Shown: positions 53,006-61,975 of the stretch, piece after piece
Numbering within the stretch: the stretch's first letter is position 1
Layout of the letters: each line of letters opens with the position of its first letter
Assembly: GCA_900550475.1 (NCBI GenBank)
Contig: URSA01000005.1
Coordinates: 96,195 to 160,194 of the forward strand
Direction: 5' to 3'
From: an uncultured Lachnospiraceae bacterium
GTDB taxonomy: Bacteria > Bacillota > Clostridia > Lachnospirales > Lachnospiraceae
DNA length: 64,000 bases
Made by a program: the position numbers and the translations under genes
The notes under the pieces: generated by a model
The model's input: only the letters and a program-made list of their open reading frames with translations
Told to the model about the DNA's origin: nothing
The model's database searches: none

Positions 53006-54274
53006 TTATTTTCCGAAGAATACGGTCATCATCTCAACGGCATATGACGTATCCTTCACGCCTGCCGTCTCCACTGCGGAGTGCATGGCAAGCTGTGGCA
53101 GTCCAATGTCCACCGAAGGAACGGACACATGAGCTGTGGAAATATTTCCCAGAGTGGAGCCTCCCGCAATGTCAGAGCGGTTGGTATAGGTCTGTACCGG
53201 CACTCCCGCCTCCCTGCACAGCTCCTTCATAGCTGCTGCCGTCATGGCGTCCGTGGTATACCGCTGGCTTCCGTGGTACTTGATAACGATTCCGCCGTTT
53301 AGGTAAGGACGGTTTGTGGGATCCGCCTTCTCCGGGTGATTGGGATGCACTGCATGGGCATTGTCCGCAGAGATCAAAAGGCTTCCCGCAATCTTCTGCT
53401 GCAGCCATGCGTTGCTCTTTCCGAACGCCTCCCTGATTCTTTCAAGCAGATCCGACAGGAACGTGGAATCCGCCCCCTGCCTGGTGCCGCTGCCCACCTC
53501 TTCATTGTCGAATATCACACAGATATTCAGATATTCCTTCGGCTGCGTTGCCGTCATTGCCTTCATGGCAGAGAAAGCGCATTGCAGATCATCCAGTCTG
53601 GGAGCGAGAATAAACTCCCCGTTCCCCCCGAACACTCTGCCCTGTTCCCTCACATACAGAAACAGATCATACGCCAGAATTTCGTCTTTCTTCACCTTTG
53701 CCGCCTTTGCCACCGTATCTGCAAAGTGCAGCTTTCCGTCCGCCTGTCCGTACAGGGGCAGCATATCTATCTGGGCATTGTAATCGGTACCCTCCCGGTT
53801 CATATGGATCGCAACGTTTGGAATCACCAGCAGATCCTGATCCACCTTCACCAGACGCTCCGCAATGCCGTTCCCCGTTTTTACCGCAACCCTTCCCGCC
53901 ACGGAAAGGGGTCTGTCCAGCCATGTATTGGGGAGCATGCCGCCGTATCGCTCCGTATTGAGCTTGATGTACTGCTCCTCCACCTTCATCTCCGCATTTT
54001 CCTTCACCTTGTAGGTGGGAGAATCACTGTGGGCAGCTACCATATGAAAGCCCTTGATCTCGCCCTCCGGCACGGCAAACGCTGCCACGGAGGAACCGTT
54101 ACGCAGCACCACATACCGCCCGCCGGGCTTCAGATTCCACTCCTCCTGCTCGGAAAGCACCACATAGCCTGCGCTCTCCGCCATCTTTTTCAGATTATCG
54201 GCAGCATGGTAAGCTGTGGGACTCTGCTCTATAAATGTGAGCAGCTCCCGGGTACATTTTTTCTGCTTTTTCAT
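53006..54274 (-). CDS. M18 family aminopeptidase
   Basis: 422 residues matching the M18 (aspartyl aminopeptidase/aminopeptidase I) family. Metal ligands appear in AAHSDSPTYK, LDDLQCAF, FDNEEVGSGTRQGAD (catalytic Glu next to the ligand Glu), SADNAHAVHPN and LAMHSAVET. It is a cytosolic, usually dodecameric, zinc exopeptidase. It overlaps the end of the FocA-type channel gene by 4 bp and is the second gene of that unit. Confidence 0.95.
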   Translation of the reverse strand: MKKQKKCTRELLTFIEQSPTAYHAADNLKKMAESAGYVVLSEQEEWNLKPGGRYVVLRNGSSVAAFAVPEGEIKGFHMVAAHSDSPTYKVKENAEMKVEEQYIKLNTERYGGMLPNTWLDRPLSVAGRVAVKTGNGIAERLVKVDQDLLVIPNVAIHMNREGTDYNAQIDMLPLYGQADGKLHFADTVAKAAKVKKDEILAYDLFLYVREQGRVFGGNGEFILAPRLDDLQCAFSAMKAMTATQPKEYLNICVIFDNEEVGSGTRQGADSTFLSDLLERIREAFGKSNAWLQQKIAGSLLISADNAHAVHPNHPEKADPTNRPYLNGGIVIKYHGSQRYTTDAMTAAAMKELCREAGVPVQTYTNRSDIAGGSTLGNISTAHVSVPSVDIGLPQLAMHSAVETAGVKDTSYAVEMMTVFFGK

Positions 54275-55134
54275 GCGCTCTTCTTTCCTTTCTTTTTGTC
54301 ATGGTACAACATGTAAACAGGCAGACCCACGCACACCATTCCGCCCACGATATTGCCAAGGGTAACCGGCAGAAGGTTTTTCGTGAGCATATCGATCCAT
54401 CCCCGGCTGGTCAACCGTTCTACCACATCGAAGCCGTACAGGGCTGTCGCCTTCGCCGCATAGGCATCGTTTCCGGCAGCCAGGATGCCCGCCGTCAGAT
54501 AATACATATTGGCAACACAGTGTTCAAAGCCACAGATCACAAACACGAAAATGGGGAAGAAGGTCGCCCACAGCTTTCCGGTCACATCCGTTGCGCCTGC
54601 TGCCATGAAAACAGCTGCACACACCAGAATATTACACAGAATACCGGATAAAAACGCCGTGCCGAAGGGAATGTCCAACTTTCCCGCCGCTACCTTGATC
54701 ACATATGCCCCCAGCTCATTGTCGGAAAAACCGAGCTGTCCGCTGTGGGTAACCAGAAACGCGATAAAAAGCGCGCCCACAAAATTGCTGACAAACACCA
54801 GAATCAGATCACAGATCACGGATTTCCAAGGGTATCTGCCGTCCATGGCTCCCGTGATCATCAGGCAGTCGCCGGTAAACAGCTCGCCTCCCACCAGTAT
54901 AATCAGCATCAGTCCGATGGGGAACACCGCTCCGCCCACCGTGCGGGCCAGTCCCGTAATGGGGATTCCGTACATGGACACACTGCTTGCCGCCGCGCCG
55001 AAAGCAATAAAAGCGCCCGCCATAATGCCCAGCAGGCAGATGCGCCACCAGGGCGCGGACGTCCGGGAAATACACCCCGTCATGTACCTCTCCAACACCT
55101 GTTTCGGGGTATACAAATTTTCTTTATCGTTCAT
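54271..55134 (-). CDS. Formate/nitrite transporter family channel (FocA/NirC/FdhC-like)
   Basis: About 287 residues with six membrane segments. MAGAFIAFGAAASSV, LFTGDCLMITGAMDG, GALFIAFLVTHSG and FVICGFEHCVANMYYLTAG are family blocks; the last carries the conserved His of the pore. It conducts formate, nitrite or hydrosulfide; the substrate cannot be read from the motifs. The start is uncertain: ATG at 55134 or 55146, both downstream of AAAAAGG. It is coupled to the M18 gene. Confidence 0.92.
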   Translation of the reverse strand: MNDKENLYTPKQVLERYMTGCISRTSAPWWRICLLGIMAGAFIAFGAAASSVSMYGIPITGLARTVGGAVFPIGLMLIILVGGELFTGDCLMITGAMDGRYPWKSVICDLILVFVSNFVGALFIAFLVTHSGQLGFSDNELGAYVIKVAAGKLDIPFGTAFLSGILCNILVCAAVFMAAGATDVTGKLWATFFPIFVFVICGFEHCVANMYYLTAGILAAGNDAYAAKATALYGFDVVERLTSRGWIDMLTKNLLPVTLGNIVGGMVCVGLPVYMLYHDKKKGKKSA

Positions 55135-55230
55135 TACCGTATCCATCCTTTTTCTCTTTTCTGTCAAAAAACCGCACTTATTATAGCATTGAATCCTTTA
55201 AAAAGAAAGTCCCTTTCCGGAGACTCTTTT

Positions 55231-56178
55231 TCATATGCTGCATCGTTTTTTCAAAAATGCGTCCAGCGCCGCCTCGTAAGCCCCGTAGTCCTCCATGGCG
55301 CTGACCGCATGCTCCGCCTCTGCCACGACCAGCCTTTCCTTCGATGCCGCGCAGGCATCAAAAAGCGCATCACACATGGACATCGGAACCACAGAATCCT
55401 TTCCTCCCTGCACAAACAGCACCGGCAGCTTATTTTGCCGCACCGCCTCCAGCGGAGAGGCAGCCTCCAGATCAAAACGTCCGAATATGCGGGCTCCTGC
55501 CCTGAGCAGCAGATAGGACGAACCCACCGGAAAATGCATGGCTGCGGCGGTTTTTTGGATAATCTCCCTTGGAGAGGTATACCCGCAGTCCGCCACCACT
55601 GCCATCACGCTCTCAGGCAGCGCCAGCACAGACGCCATCAGTACGGTCGCCGCTCCCATGGAAACGCCGGACAGAATGATGGGGACCTTCCCGCCTGTCC
55701 GCTCCGCCGCATATTCCGCCCACAGCCTGCAGTCTTCCCTCTCCAGAATGCCGAAGGTGATGGCTTTCCCCCCGCTCTTACCATGCGCCCGCTCGTCCAC
55801 CATGAGCATATTGTAGTTTCTGTCCCTGCAAAAGCGGAAGCAGCCGTATCCGTCCCACATAAAGGTTCCGTGATACCCGTGAAAAAAGAGAAACAGCGGT
55901 GCTCCCGGATCCGTAATCCGCAGTCTCCCGAATAGCCGGCAGCCGTCCGCTGCCGTAAGATACACCGTTTCCCAGTCCGTCTCCTTCATCTGTTCCATCA
56001 CTCTGCGCATCTCTTCCCTGCGCGTTCCGTATGCCTTGCTGTCCGGGATCTGTTCCGGATCAGACTGTTTTGCGGACGGATAACAGAAAACGCCGCGATA
56101 CAGATAATACGATGTCAGCAAGAGCAAACCTGCAAGGACGATCACCCCCAGCGCCACAAACCCTACAACCGCACTCAC
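55231..56178 (-). CDS. Membrane-anchored alpha/beta hydrolase
   Basis: 315 residues. An N-terminal membrane anchor (residues 5-28) is followed by an alpha/beta hydrolase with oxyanion motif FFHGYHGTF, Ser in LSGVSMGAATVL, Asp in VQGGKDSVVP and His in AEAEHAVSAM. It resembles the BAAT/YqkD-like group of serine hydrolases with unknown natural substrates. It overlaps the cyclase gene by 4 bp and is the last gene of a five-gene operon. Confidence 0.88.
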   Translation of the reverse strand: MSAVVGFVALGVIVLAGLLLLTSYYLYRGVFCYPSAKQSDPEQIPDSKAYGTRREEMRRVMEQMKETDWETVYLTAADGCRLFGRLRITDPGAPLFLFFHGYHGTFMWDGYGCFRFCRDRNYNMLMVDERAHGKSGGKAITFGILEREDCRLWAEYAAERTGGKVPIILSGVSMGAATVLMASVLALPESVMAVVADCGYTSPREIIQKTAAAMHFPVGSSYLLLRAGARIFGRFDLEAASPLEAVRQNKLPVLFVQGGKDSVVPMSMCDALFDACAASKERLVVAEAEHAVSAMEDYGAYEAALDAFLKKRCSI

Positions 56179-57299
56179 TCTCTTCCCTCCCTGCCCGCAT
56201 TCTTGTCCTCATACATCTTTGCGTCGGCACTTTTTACCACTTCTCTTATCTCCGCGCCAGTGCCCTCCGCATAGCCGGCGGCGCTGGAGATCCGGATACC
56301 GCCCTCCTCGCTGCTGTGGTGCAGTTCCTCACGCACCTTTTTAATCAGCCCCTCCGCCTCTCCGGGTGTGGGATCGTCGATAATCAGCAAAAACTCATCT
56401 CCGCCGACCCGGTAGACACGGCGTCTTTCGTCAGCCTGCTCATACAGCTTCTCCGACACAGTCTCTATCAGTACATCCCCCATGGAATGTCCGTATTTGT
56501 CGTTCACCTTTTTCAGGTTGTTGATGTCCCAGAAGATCACCGCAATCTTCGCTATTCCGGGATAATATGCCGCTGCCATTTCTTCATACTTGTTCTTGTT
56601 GAACAGCCTGGTTCTGAGATCCGTCTCCTTGTGGTAGGTCAGCTCCGCAATTCTGCGCTCGTCCTCATGGCTGGTGAGAATGGTATTCCGAAGCATCAGG
56701 GCGAAAACAAACAGAATAATGGTTCTGGGAAACGCCCCGTAAGCCACGATGATGAACGACGGGTTTTCATTTAACGGAAGCATGGCATCCGCCTCGCCGA
56801 TCCGGCGCATATACCAACTGAGGGAGTGATTGCTGGCGTACAGAAGATTCAGATCGCAAAGTCCGAAATAGAAACCCGCCAGCATGCTCGCCGTCATGGT
56901 CGCCGTGTTCACACCAAACGCGAACCACAGCGCCTTGCTGTCCCGGTACTGGATCGCCAGAAGCAGCGGCAGCACATACAAAAGCACCGCATGGAAGGAA
57001 AGCAATGCTGCAATGATTCCCGAAACCAGACAGATCATGGTAAGGAGGAAATACCTCACCCATGGAGCGGAAAGATCCTCCTTCAGAAAAATATAGATAC
57101 TCGGCATACAAAGGATCGCCGAGACCACAAACGCTATGGTGACAAACTGCGCATCCACCACAAACACCCGCAGTACCGTAAGCAGCCATATGGCGGCAAG
57201 TGCCACAAAGATCCACAAAAAAATCCTCAGCGCCCTCCTGTTTGACTTTGCCTCCTGATTATGAAGTTCTGTCCTGTATTGCTCCTGATAGTCCAACAA
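56175..57299 (-). CDS. GGDEF diguanylate cyclase with membrane-bound sensor region
   Basis: About 374 residues: roughly six N-terminal membrane helices (from about residue 25 to 190) and a C-terminal GGDEF domain with an intact active site YRVGGDEFLLIIDD, plus FWDINNLKKVNDKYGHSMGD. No RxxD inhibitory site is seen before GGDEF. It should make cyclic di-GMP in response to a membrane signal. The TTG at 57299 is chosen because GGGAGG lies 9 bases before it; another TTG at 57347 would overlap the CHR gene and has no site. Coupled to the hydrolase gene downstream. Confidence 0.88.
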   Translation of the reverse strand: MLDYQEQYRTELHNQEAKSNRRALRIFLWIFVALAAIWLLTVLRVFVVDAQFVTIAFVVSAILCMPSIYIFLKEDLSAPWVRYFLLTMICLVSGIIAALLSFHAVLLYVLPLLLAIQYRDSKALWFAFGVNTATMTASMLAGFYFGLCDLNLLYASNHSLSWYMRRIGEADAMLPLNENPSFIIVAYGAFPRTIILFVFALMLRNTILTSHEDERRIAELTYHKETDLRTRLFNKNKYEEMAAAYYPGIAKIAVIFWDINNLKKVNDKYGHSMGDVLIETVSEKLYEQADERRRVYRVGGDEFLLIIDDPTPGEAEGLIKKVREELHHSSEEGGIRISSAAGYAEGTGAEIREVVKSADAKMYEDKNAGREGRE

Positions 57300-57343
57300 T
57301 ACCTTCTTCCTCCCATCACATTTTCTCTTTTGCTCTCTTTGCT

Positions 57344-57886
57344 TCAATGGAACAGCATGCCCACCGCCAGCCCAAGCAGGGCGGAAACGGTAATGACCAC
57401 AACCACATTCCGCTTAAATACCGCAATCAGAACGAACGCCACCGCTCCGATCCCGATACTGGCAAGATCCGGGCTGAACCCCTCCGTAAAATAGGTGGTC
57501 GCCGACAGCGAATAGATCACCGCCAGCATCAGCCCGATGCAGACCGGCCGGATCACATAGAGGATGCGTTGCATAAGCTGCGTGGAGCGAAATTTCTCAT
57601 AGCAGGCTGCCACCGCAAGTGTGGTGGTAAACGCCGGTGTCAGCACCCCCAGCACCGCCACGATTCCGCCGACGACTCCCGCCACCTGCATCCCTGCGAA
57701 GGTGGCGCAGTTGATGCCCATGGGGCCCGGTGTCATCTCCGCGATTGCCAGAATATTCGCCACATCCTCCTGCGTCATCCAGCCGTGCGTGATCATCTCC
57801 TCATTGATGATCGGCACCATGGACATGCCGCCAAAGCTTGTAAAGCCGATCTTTACAAACACAAAAAACAAAATTAGCAGTTTCAT
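57344..57886 (-). CDS. CHR transporter half-size subunit (second of pair)
   Basis: 180 residues of the chromate ion transporter family: FVFVKIGFTSFGGMSMVPII, the GWMTQEDVANILAIAEMTPGPMGIN block, then four to five further helices. Half-size CHR proteins work as pairs; the partner overlaps by 4 bp. Chromate is the family name only and the physiological anion is uncertain. Confidence 0.9.
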   Translation of the reverse strand: MKLLILFFVFVKIGFTSFGGMSMVPIINEEMITHGWMTQEDVANILAIAEMTPGPMGINCATFAGMQVAGVVGGIVAVLGVLTPAFTTTLAVAACYEKFRSTQLMQRILYVIRPVCIGLMLAVIYSLSATTYFTEGFSPDLASIGIGAVAFVLIAVFKRNVVVVITVSALLGLAVGMLFH

Positions 57887-58431
57887 TGTTTCTTCTTATG
57901 CCTGTCCTTCCCCATGAGCAGCAGGGCAAGCAGAAGCCCTCCCAATATGATCTCTACGTTTCCCACGCCCACAAAGGCACTCAGGAGAAAAGCGCCAAGG
58001 CAGATCAGCAGGCACCACCTGTCCGTTACGGCGCTCTTCCAGAGGCTGATCGCGGAGGACGCGATAATCGGGATCACGCACGCCCGGATTCCTTTCAGGG
58101 CATACGCCACATACACATTATCCTTCACGGAATTGTAGACCACCGTCACGCCGGTCAGCACCAGCACCGGGGGAATCACGATCCCCAGCGTTGCCGCCAC
58201 GGCGCCCGCCACTCCCGCCATACGGCAGCCGAACACCACCGTAATGTTGGTGATCATAATGCCCGGCAGCGACTTTCCCACCGAAGTCATATCCAGCAGC
58301 TCCTGCTTCGTGATCAGATGCCGCTTATTGATGTATTCCTCCTCCATCTGCGCCAGAATACTCCAGCCGCCTCCGAAGGTAAAAAAGCCTATTTTAAAGA
58401 AATGTAAAAACAAATCCAGAAGCTCTTTCAT
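57883..58431 (-). CDS. CHR transporter half-size subunit (first of pair)
   Basis: About 182 residues: LFLHFFKIGFFTFGGGWSIL, then LITKQELLDMTSVGKSLPGIM and several membrane helices. It is the heterodimer partner of the product of 57344-57886. The ATG at 58431 has AGGA 5 bases upstream; an ATG at 58443 is the alternative. It lies 21 bp after the esterase gene, so the order is esterase, CHR, CHR, GGDEF, hydrolase. Confidence 0.9.
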   Translation of the reverse strand: MKELLDLFLHFFKIGFFTFGGGWSILAQMEEEYINKRHLITKQELLDMTSVGKSLPGIMITNITVVFGCRMAGVAGAVAATLGIVIPPVLVLTGVTVVYNSVKDNVYVAYALKGIRACVIPIIASSAISLWKSAVTDRWCLLICLGAFLLSAFVGVGNVEIILGGLLLALLLMGKDRHKKKQ

Positions 58432-58452
58432 CCACTTCCTCATTCCACAGGG

Positions 58453-59520
58453 CTACCACCCCATAACCGTTTTGATTTCCCTGTTCAGCACATCCGCCGC
58501 CTTTTCGTGTGCGCCATGCAGCGGGTGATAGTCTGCCACATATCCTATCGTCCCATCCTGCTCCGGCAGCTCAAACGTATGGATGTTTCTGTCCCCTGTT
58601 TCTGCGCTGTATATCCGGCATGCCTCACAGATTCTCGGAAACAGTCTTGCCCCCATAAGTCCCAGCACGCAGAAGATCGTGGCATCCGGGTTCTTGCTCC
58701 TCACATCCTTCAAAAAGACAACATACTGATCCCGGTATTCCTTCTGCTTTTCTTCCTCATCCTGACAATAGCTGTCGTCGTTGGTTCCCAGATTGATCAC
58801 GATCGCATCCGGCTCTCTCTTTGTAAAATCCCACGCAAGATCCTTGGGATTCACCCCGTTTTCCATGGTATCATAGCTGAAGCCGTAGCTGTGATAATAG
58901 AGCGGGATCAACTGTTCGCTGCATTTTTTCTGAGGGTCATCCGTATACCCCGATATGATCCCATATCCGCTGGCGGAAAACATAGTGTAATCCGCGTCAA
59001 GCTGCTCTGCCGTCAGGTAGGCATACGCTTTTGTCACATCCTCCGTTGCCGTCGAGAAGGAATGCAGCGGGTCTTCATCATCCACACCGTAGCCGCAGGT
59101 AATGGAATCTCCGATAAATTCGATCAGATGCTCCTTTCGCGGCAAGGGGCAGATCTTCTCCCCCTCCCCGATCAGGATATCTCTCAGTCCCATCACGGAC
59201 ATGGGGCTTTCGGAGAGCTTAATGATCTCAATCCGTACCGTTCCCTCTTCCCCGCTCTCCCACAGCACATATTCCTTTTCCTTTTGCATCACCCGCTCAT
59301 CCAGCACCCTTTTGCCGTCCGCGTAAACGGCGAATCTGGCGTAATTGATTTCGTTGTCCGGTGTTCCGGCCACCGCTCCCCCGACAACCGTCACCGCCAG
59401 TCTTTTTCCCGTGTAATCAAAGGCAACCCCTGTGCCGGACAGCGCCAGCCACACCGTGTCCCCTTCCCTGTATGTCCTCCCGGTCAATGTAACATTCTCT
59501 TCTGTCAATGCAACCTTCAT
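58453..59520 (-). CDS. CE2-type SGNH carbohydrate acetylesterase
   Basis: 355 residues in two parts: an N-terminal beta-sandwich (about 1-110; TGRTYREGDTVWLALSGTGV, YARFAVYADGKRV) and an SGNH hydrolase (about 125-355) with EFIGDSITCGYG, INLGTNDDSYC and the Asp/His of VADYHPLHGAH. This domain order is that of carbohydrate esterase family 2, which deacetylates xylan, mannan or cello-oligomers. No signal peptide, so it acts on imported sugars. GGGAGAA lies 7 bases before the ATG at 59520; an ATG at 59562 is also possible. Confidence 0.85.
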   Translation of the reverse strand: MKVALTEENVTLTGRTYREGDTVWLALSGTGVAFDYTGKRLAVTVVGGAVAGTPDNEINYARFAVYADGKRVLDERVMQKEKEYVLWESGEEGTVRIEIIKLSESPMSVMGLRDILIGEGEKICPLPRKEHLIEFIGDSITCGYGVDDEDPLHSFSTATEDVTKAYAYLTAEQLDADYTMFSASGYGIISGYTDDPQKKCSEQLIPLYYHSYGFSYDTMENGVNPKDLAWDFTKREPDAIVINLGTNDDSYCQDEEEKQKEYRDQYVVFLKDVRSKNPDATIFCVLGLMGARLFPRICEACRIYSAETGDRNIHTFELPEQDGTIGYVADYHPLHGAHEKAADVLNREIKTVMGW

Positions 59521-59620
59521 CTGTTCTCCCACTCTCTTCCGTTTTGTATTTTTCTCATTCATGCGGCTCTCCATGTTCATAATAACCATATCACCATGCT
59601 GCACATAATCATCCTATGCA

Positions 59621-59994
59621 TTATTTTTGATGACTGATAATCCATCGCAATATATCCTCTGCACCTATTTTGCCGGACGCCAGTGCAAGGATTGTATCAC
59701 TCAGCTCCTGCTGTGTATACAAAAGTTCATAACCGTTTAACGCCAGGAATACTAACATTACATACCCAGACGCTTGTTCCCATCAACCATAGGATGGTTC
59801 TTTACAATTCCAAAGCAAAGCTGTGCTGCTTTTGCCTGCACACTCGGATATAATTCTTCATTTCCAAAAGACTGAAACGGATTTGCAAGTGCTGAATCCA
59901 GCATTCCCTCATCGCGAATGCCCTCACTCCCGCCTGTAGCCTCAAGCAGTCTCTTATGGAGCAAAATGACCTGTTCTTTGCTTAATTTTATCAT
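59621..59994 (-). pseudogene. Doc/Fic-type toxin gene disrupted by a frameshift
   Basis: From 59994 the frame encodes a Doc protein up to the active motif (KNHPMVDGNKRLGM), where a TAA follows at once. The remainder is intact in another frame: VMLVFLALNGYELLYTQQEL to a stop at 59621. Doc relatives read NKR-x-GMYVML across this point, so the sequence is best explained by loss of one 4-base ATGT/TATG unit from a short tandem repeat. The truncated product of 78 residues lacks the C-terminal part. The gene overlaps the antitoxin gene by 4 bp. Confidence 0.8.
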
Positions 59995-60233
59995 TTGGCA
60001 AGTACCTCATAAGCCTCCATATTCTGCTTAATGAGACGCTCAGATATAGCAAACACATCCTCCATGGATGCAATTTTTTCCTGTTCCACCTTACTAAAGT
60101 CAATCACAAGGTAACGCGGTACATTATTTTTCAGGATAACCGCTGTGCCGTGCTCATCCACAACTCTGGCAACTTTTGAAAAATTCTGATTGGCTTCCGT
60201 TATAGAAATCATTGTATTTGTATCTACCGTCAT
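59991..60233 (-). CDS. Phd/YefM-type antitoxin
   Basis: 80 residues: ISITEANQNFSKVARVVDEH is the DNA-binding Phd fold, followed by AVILKNNVPRYLVID, and the C-terminal toxin-binding tail. It neutralises the Doc toxin and represses its own operon. The ATG at 60233 has GGAAGG 8 bases upstream, better than the GTG at 60242. The downstream toxin is frameshifted, so it is probably an orphan antitoxin now. Confidence 0.88.
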   Translation of the reverse strand: MTVDTNTMISITEANQNFSKVARVVDEHGTAVILKNNVPRYLVIDFSKVEQEKIASMEDVFAISERLIKQNMEAYEVLAK

Positions 60234-60484
60234 ACTCTGCACCTTCCTTCTGCCAATATTATATGTAAATTATAAGATGAATACAACCTATTTTTATAGC
60301 TAGTACTAGAGTCAATATCAGTTTCTTTATCCTTACCGCATGCTGTTAATGCAAATAACAACATTGTAGAAACTGCAATAGCCACTACCCTTTTCTTATA
60401 ATTCTCCCTTTTTACAAAAGTGTGTCTAATGCATAAACCCTTATAATTATTCGCTTTTACCACTTTTATACATTTTCTATTCAT
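60230..60484 (-). pseudogene. Lipoprotein gene remnant
   Basis: The open frame holds a lipoprotein signal (KKRVVAIAVSTMLLFALTACGKDK) preceded by about 30 residues that do not belong to a signal peptide and followed by only about 30. AGGGAGAATT stands where a ribosome site should be, with TATAAG where ATGAAG would be expected, as though the G of the start codon was lost. The frame ends at the phd start. It looks like the 5' end of a lipoprotein gene truncated by arrival of the phd/doc module. Confidence 0.45.
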
Positions 60485-60546
60485 TTTTTCATAATGGGAA
60501 GCTTATTTTTTGATAAGTTGTCGTGCAATTTATTAGAATGGAATTT

Positions 60547-60585
60547 TTGAAAGAGCCAGCACCTTGAATGGACTGGCTCTTTCAA
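60547..60585. terminator. Hairpin downstream of the CPBP gene
   Basis: TTGAAAGAGCCAG (60547-60559) pairs perfectly with CTGGCTCTTTCAA (60573-60585). No clear U tract follows on either strand. It partly overlaps the diverged repeat copy at 60579-60620. Confidence 0.5.
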
Positions 60586-60620
60586 TGTCACCTGTAATTG
60601 ACAAACTGGAAGTTTCAAGT
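60579..60620 (-). repeat. Diverged copy D of the intergenic hairpin repeat
   Basis: Shares CTTTCAAT, ACAA, ACTG and AAGTTTCAAGT with copy C at 62782-62837 but has a longer loop and lacks the left part containing AAATTCAAATCTTCTGTTG. It lies directly after the CPBP gene stop. Confidence 0.55.
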
Positions 60621-60637
60621 GTCTTGTTAAATCGAAT

Positions 60638-61363
60638 TTATCCCATCACTTCCAACACAAAACTCACCACCGAAAACAGATTACACAAGCAATGAAAACA
60701 TATACTTATGTAGATATTCTTTTTCTTATATGCTACATATGCAACTGGTGCAAATGCCAATATACGAAATACATTATTAAAAGGCAACCAAAAATGATAA
60801 AGCGAAAACAAAACAGCTATAAGTATTGGTGTAAACGAACTTTGCTTTTTATAATGTGATGTCAAATATCCTCTAAAAAATAATTCTTCTGTTATCGGTG
60901 CAATTAACGCATTAAAAATGCCGTAGTATACGCAAGTAAAGATTATTATGGGTTTTGAAAAAAATTTTAGATATTCGTAATCTGTCCAATCAAAACCTAT
61001 CGGTAAATTACTAAGCAAATTGCTTCTTGCCACTGAAAAAATATGATTTTCAATAGGTGCAACAAATGCTGAGAGCAAGCCTGCTATACCAAAGAAAACA
61101 AAGGCAATCAACACTATCTTCCATAATGCGAGTTGCTCCTGACCCTCTAATGCACTTTTTAAAGAATACGTACCATACTCTTTTTTACTTGCTGATATAA
61201 TCATACCTAATTCCATTGGTAATAATATAACTGTTCCCAAAATGCAAAATAGCAGTATGTATGGTATATTACAAAAATGTCCCAATATCAAATAGCTCAT
61301 ACTCAAAACTATTGTGGGGATAAAAATTCTTAATAAAAGTCCTTTTGTATCTATCCTATTCAT
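60638..61363 (-). CDS. CPBP-family intramembrane metalloprotease
   Basis: 241 residues with about seven membrane helices. Motif 1 is ITEELFFRGYL (the Glu-Glu-x3-Arg of the family), motif 2 LYHFWLPFNN, motif 3 ISICFHCLCN. These Abi/CPBP proteins are type II CAAX-like proteases often found in bacteriocin immunity and accessory regions. AAGGAAATTTG precedes the ATG. The DNA is much more AT-rich than the left part of the window. It is flanked by repeat copies A and D. Confidence 0.85.
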   Translation of the reverse strand: MNRIDTKGLLLRIFIPTIVLSMSYLILGHFCNIPYILLFCILGTVILLPMELGMIISASKKEYGTYSLKSALEGQEQLALWKIVLIAFVFFGIAGLLSAFVAPIENHIFSVARSNLLSNLPIGFDWTDYEYLKFFSKPIIIFTCVYYGIFNALIAPITEELFFRGYLTSHYKKQSSFTPILIAVLFSLYHFWLPFNNVFRILAFAPVAYVAYKKKNIYISICFHCLCNLFSVVSFVLEVMG

Positions 61364-61378
61364 TTCAAATTTCCTTCG

Positions 61379-61430
61379 TAAAATTCAAATCTTCTGTTGC
61401 TTTCAATCTCTCTACAAGACTGGAATTTGT
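61379..61430 (-). repeat. Copy A of the intergenic hairpin repeat
   Basis: Contains TAAAATTCAAATCTTCTGTT then GCTTTCAATCTCTCTACAAG and ACTGGAA. Nearly identical to copies B and C. On the minus strand it lies between the GNAT stop and the CPBP ribosome site and can fold TTCCAGTCT against AGATTGAAA with one mismatch and one G-U pair. Confidence 0.85.
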
Positions 61431-61431
61431 A

Positions 61432-61896
61432 TCACAGTTCCTTCTTGAGAATTATTTTTTCTTCTGTTCGGTATTCTTCCACAAATCCATGCTTCAGAAA
61501 AAGTGTAATAGCGGGGTTGTCAATTGCAATATCATCGTAGAGAACTGAAATCCCATTGTTTTTCGCTACGAAACACAGCAGATCCAACGCCTCGCTTCCA
61601 TAGCCCTTTCTTCTGTATTTCGAATATATGATAACATCGGCTATCTCATGCTGTGTTTCGGCATCGTAGTGATACGCAATTTCTCCAACGAATTGACCAT
61701 CTTCATTTTTTAGGTACCTATAATACCGCTTGTCCTCGTGGCAAGCGATCCAATAATCGTACCAGCCGCTCCATTTATCCTCCGGCCAGGGAATTGTCCC
61801 GCCCCATGCATGATTGTAGGACATGGTATCTTCATCGGCCAGCATCATTTGCCGAAACCACAAGTCCTCATATTTTGGCTCATATAAAGTAAGCAT
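61432..61896 (-). CDS. GNAT-family N-acetyltransferase
   Basis: 154 residues. The acetyl-CoA loop is YSKYRRKGYGSEALDLL, preceded by the beta strands EIADVII and followed by NPAITLFLKHGFVEEYR. The substrate is unknown; amino groups of proteins or antibiotics are both possible. The ATG at 61896 has AGGAGGTAAGG directly upstream. It sits between repeat copies A and B. Confidence 0.88.
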   Translation of the reverse strand: MLTLYEPKYEDLWFRQMMLADEDTMSYNHAWGGTIPWPEDKWSGWYDYWIACHEDKRYYRYLKNEDGQFVGEIAYHYDAETQHEIADVIIYSKYRRKGYGSEALDLLCFVAKNNGISVLYDDIAIDNPAITLFLKHGFVEEYRTEEKIILKKEL

Positions 61897-61908
61897 CCTT
61901 ACCTCCTG

Positions 61909-61960
61909 TAAATTCAAATCTTCTGTTGCTTTCAGTCTCTTCGCAAGACTGAAATTTTGT
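61909..61960 (-). repeat. Copy B of the intergenic hairpin repeat
   Basis: Same 45-bp core as copies A and C. Here the stem is perfect: TTTCAGTCT (61930-61938 region) with AGACTGAAA, a G-C pair replacing the G-U pair of copies A and C, which is a compensating change. Confidence 0.85.
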
Positions 61961-61975
61961 ATTATGTGTAAATTT

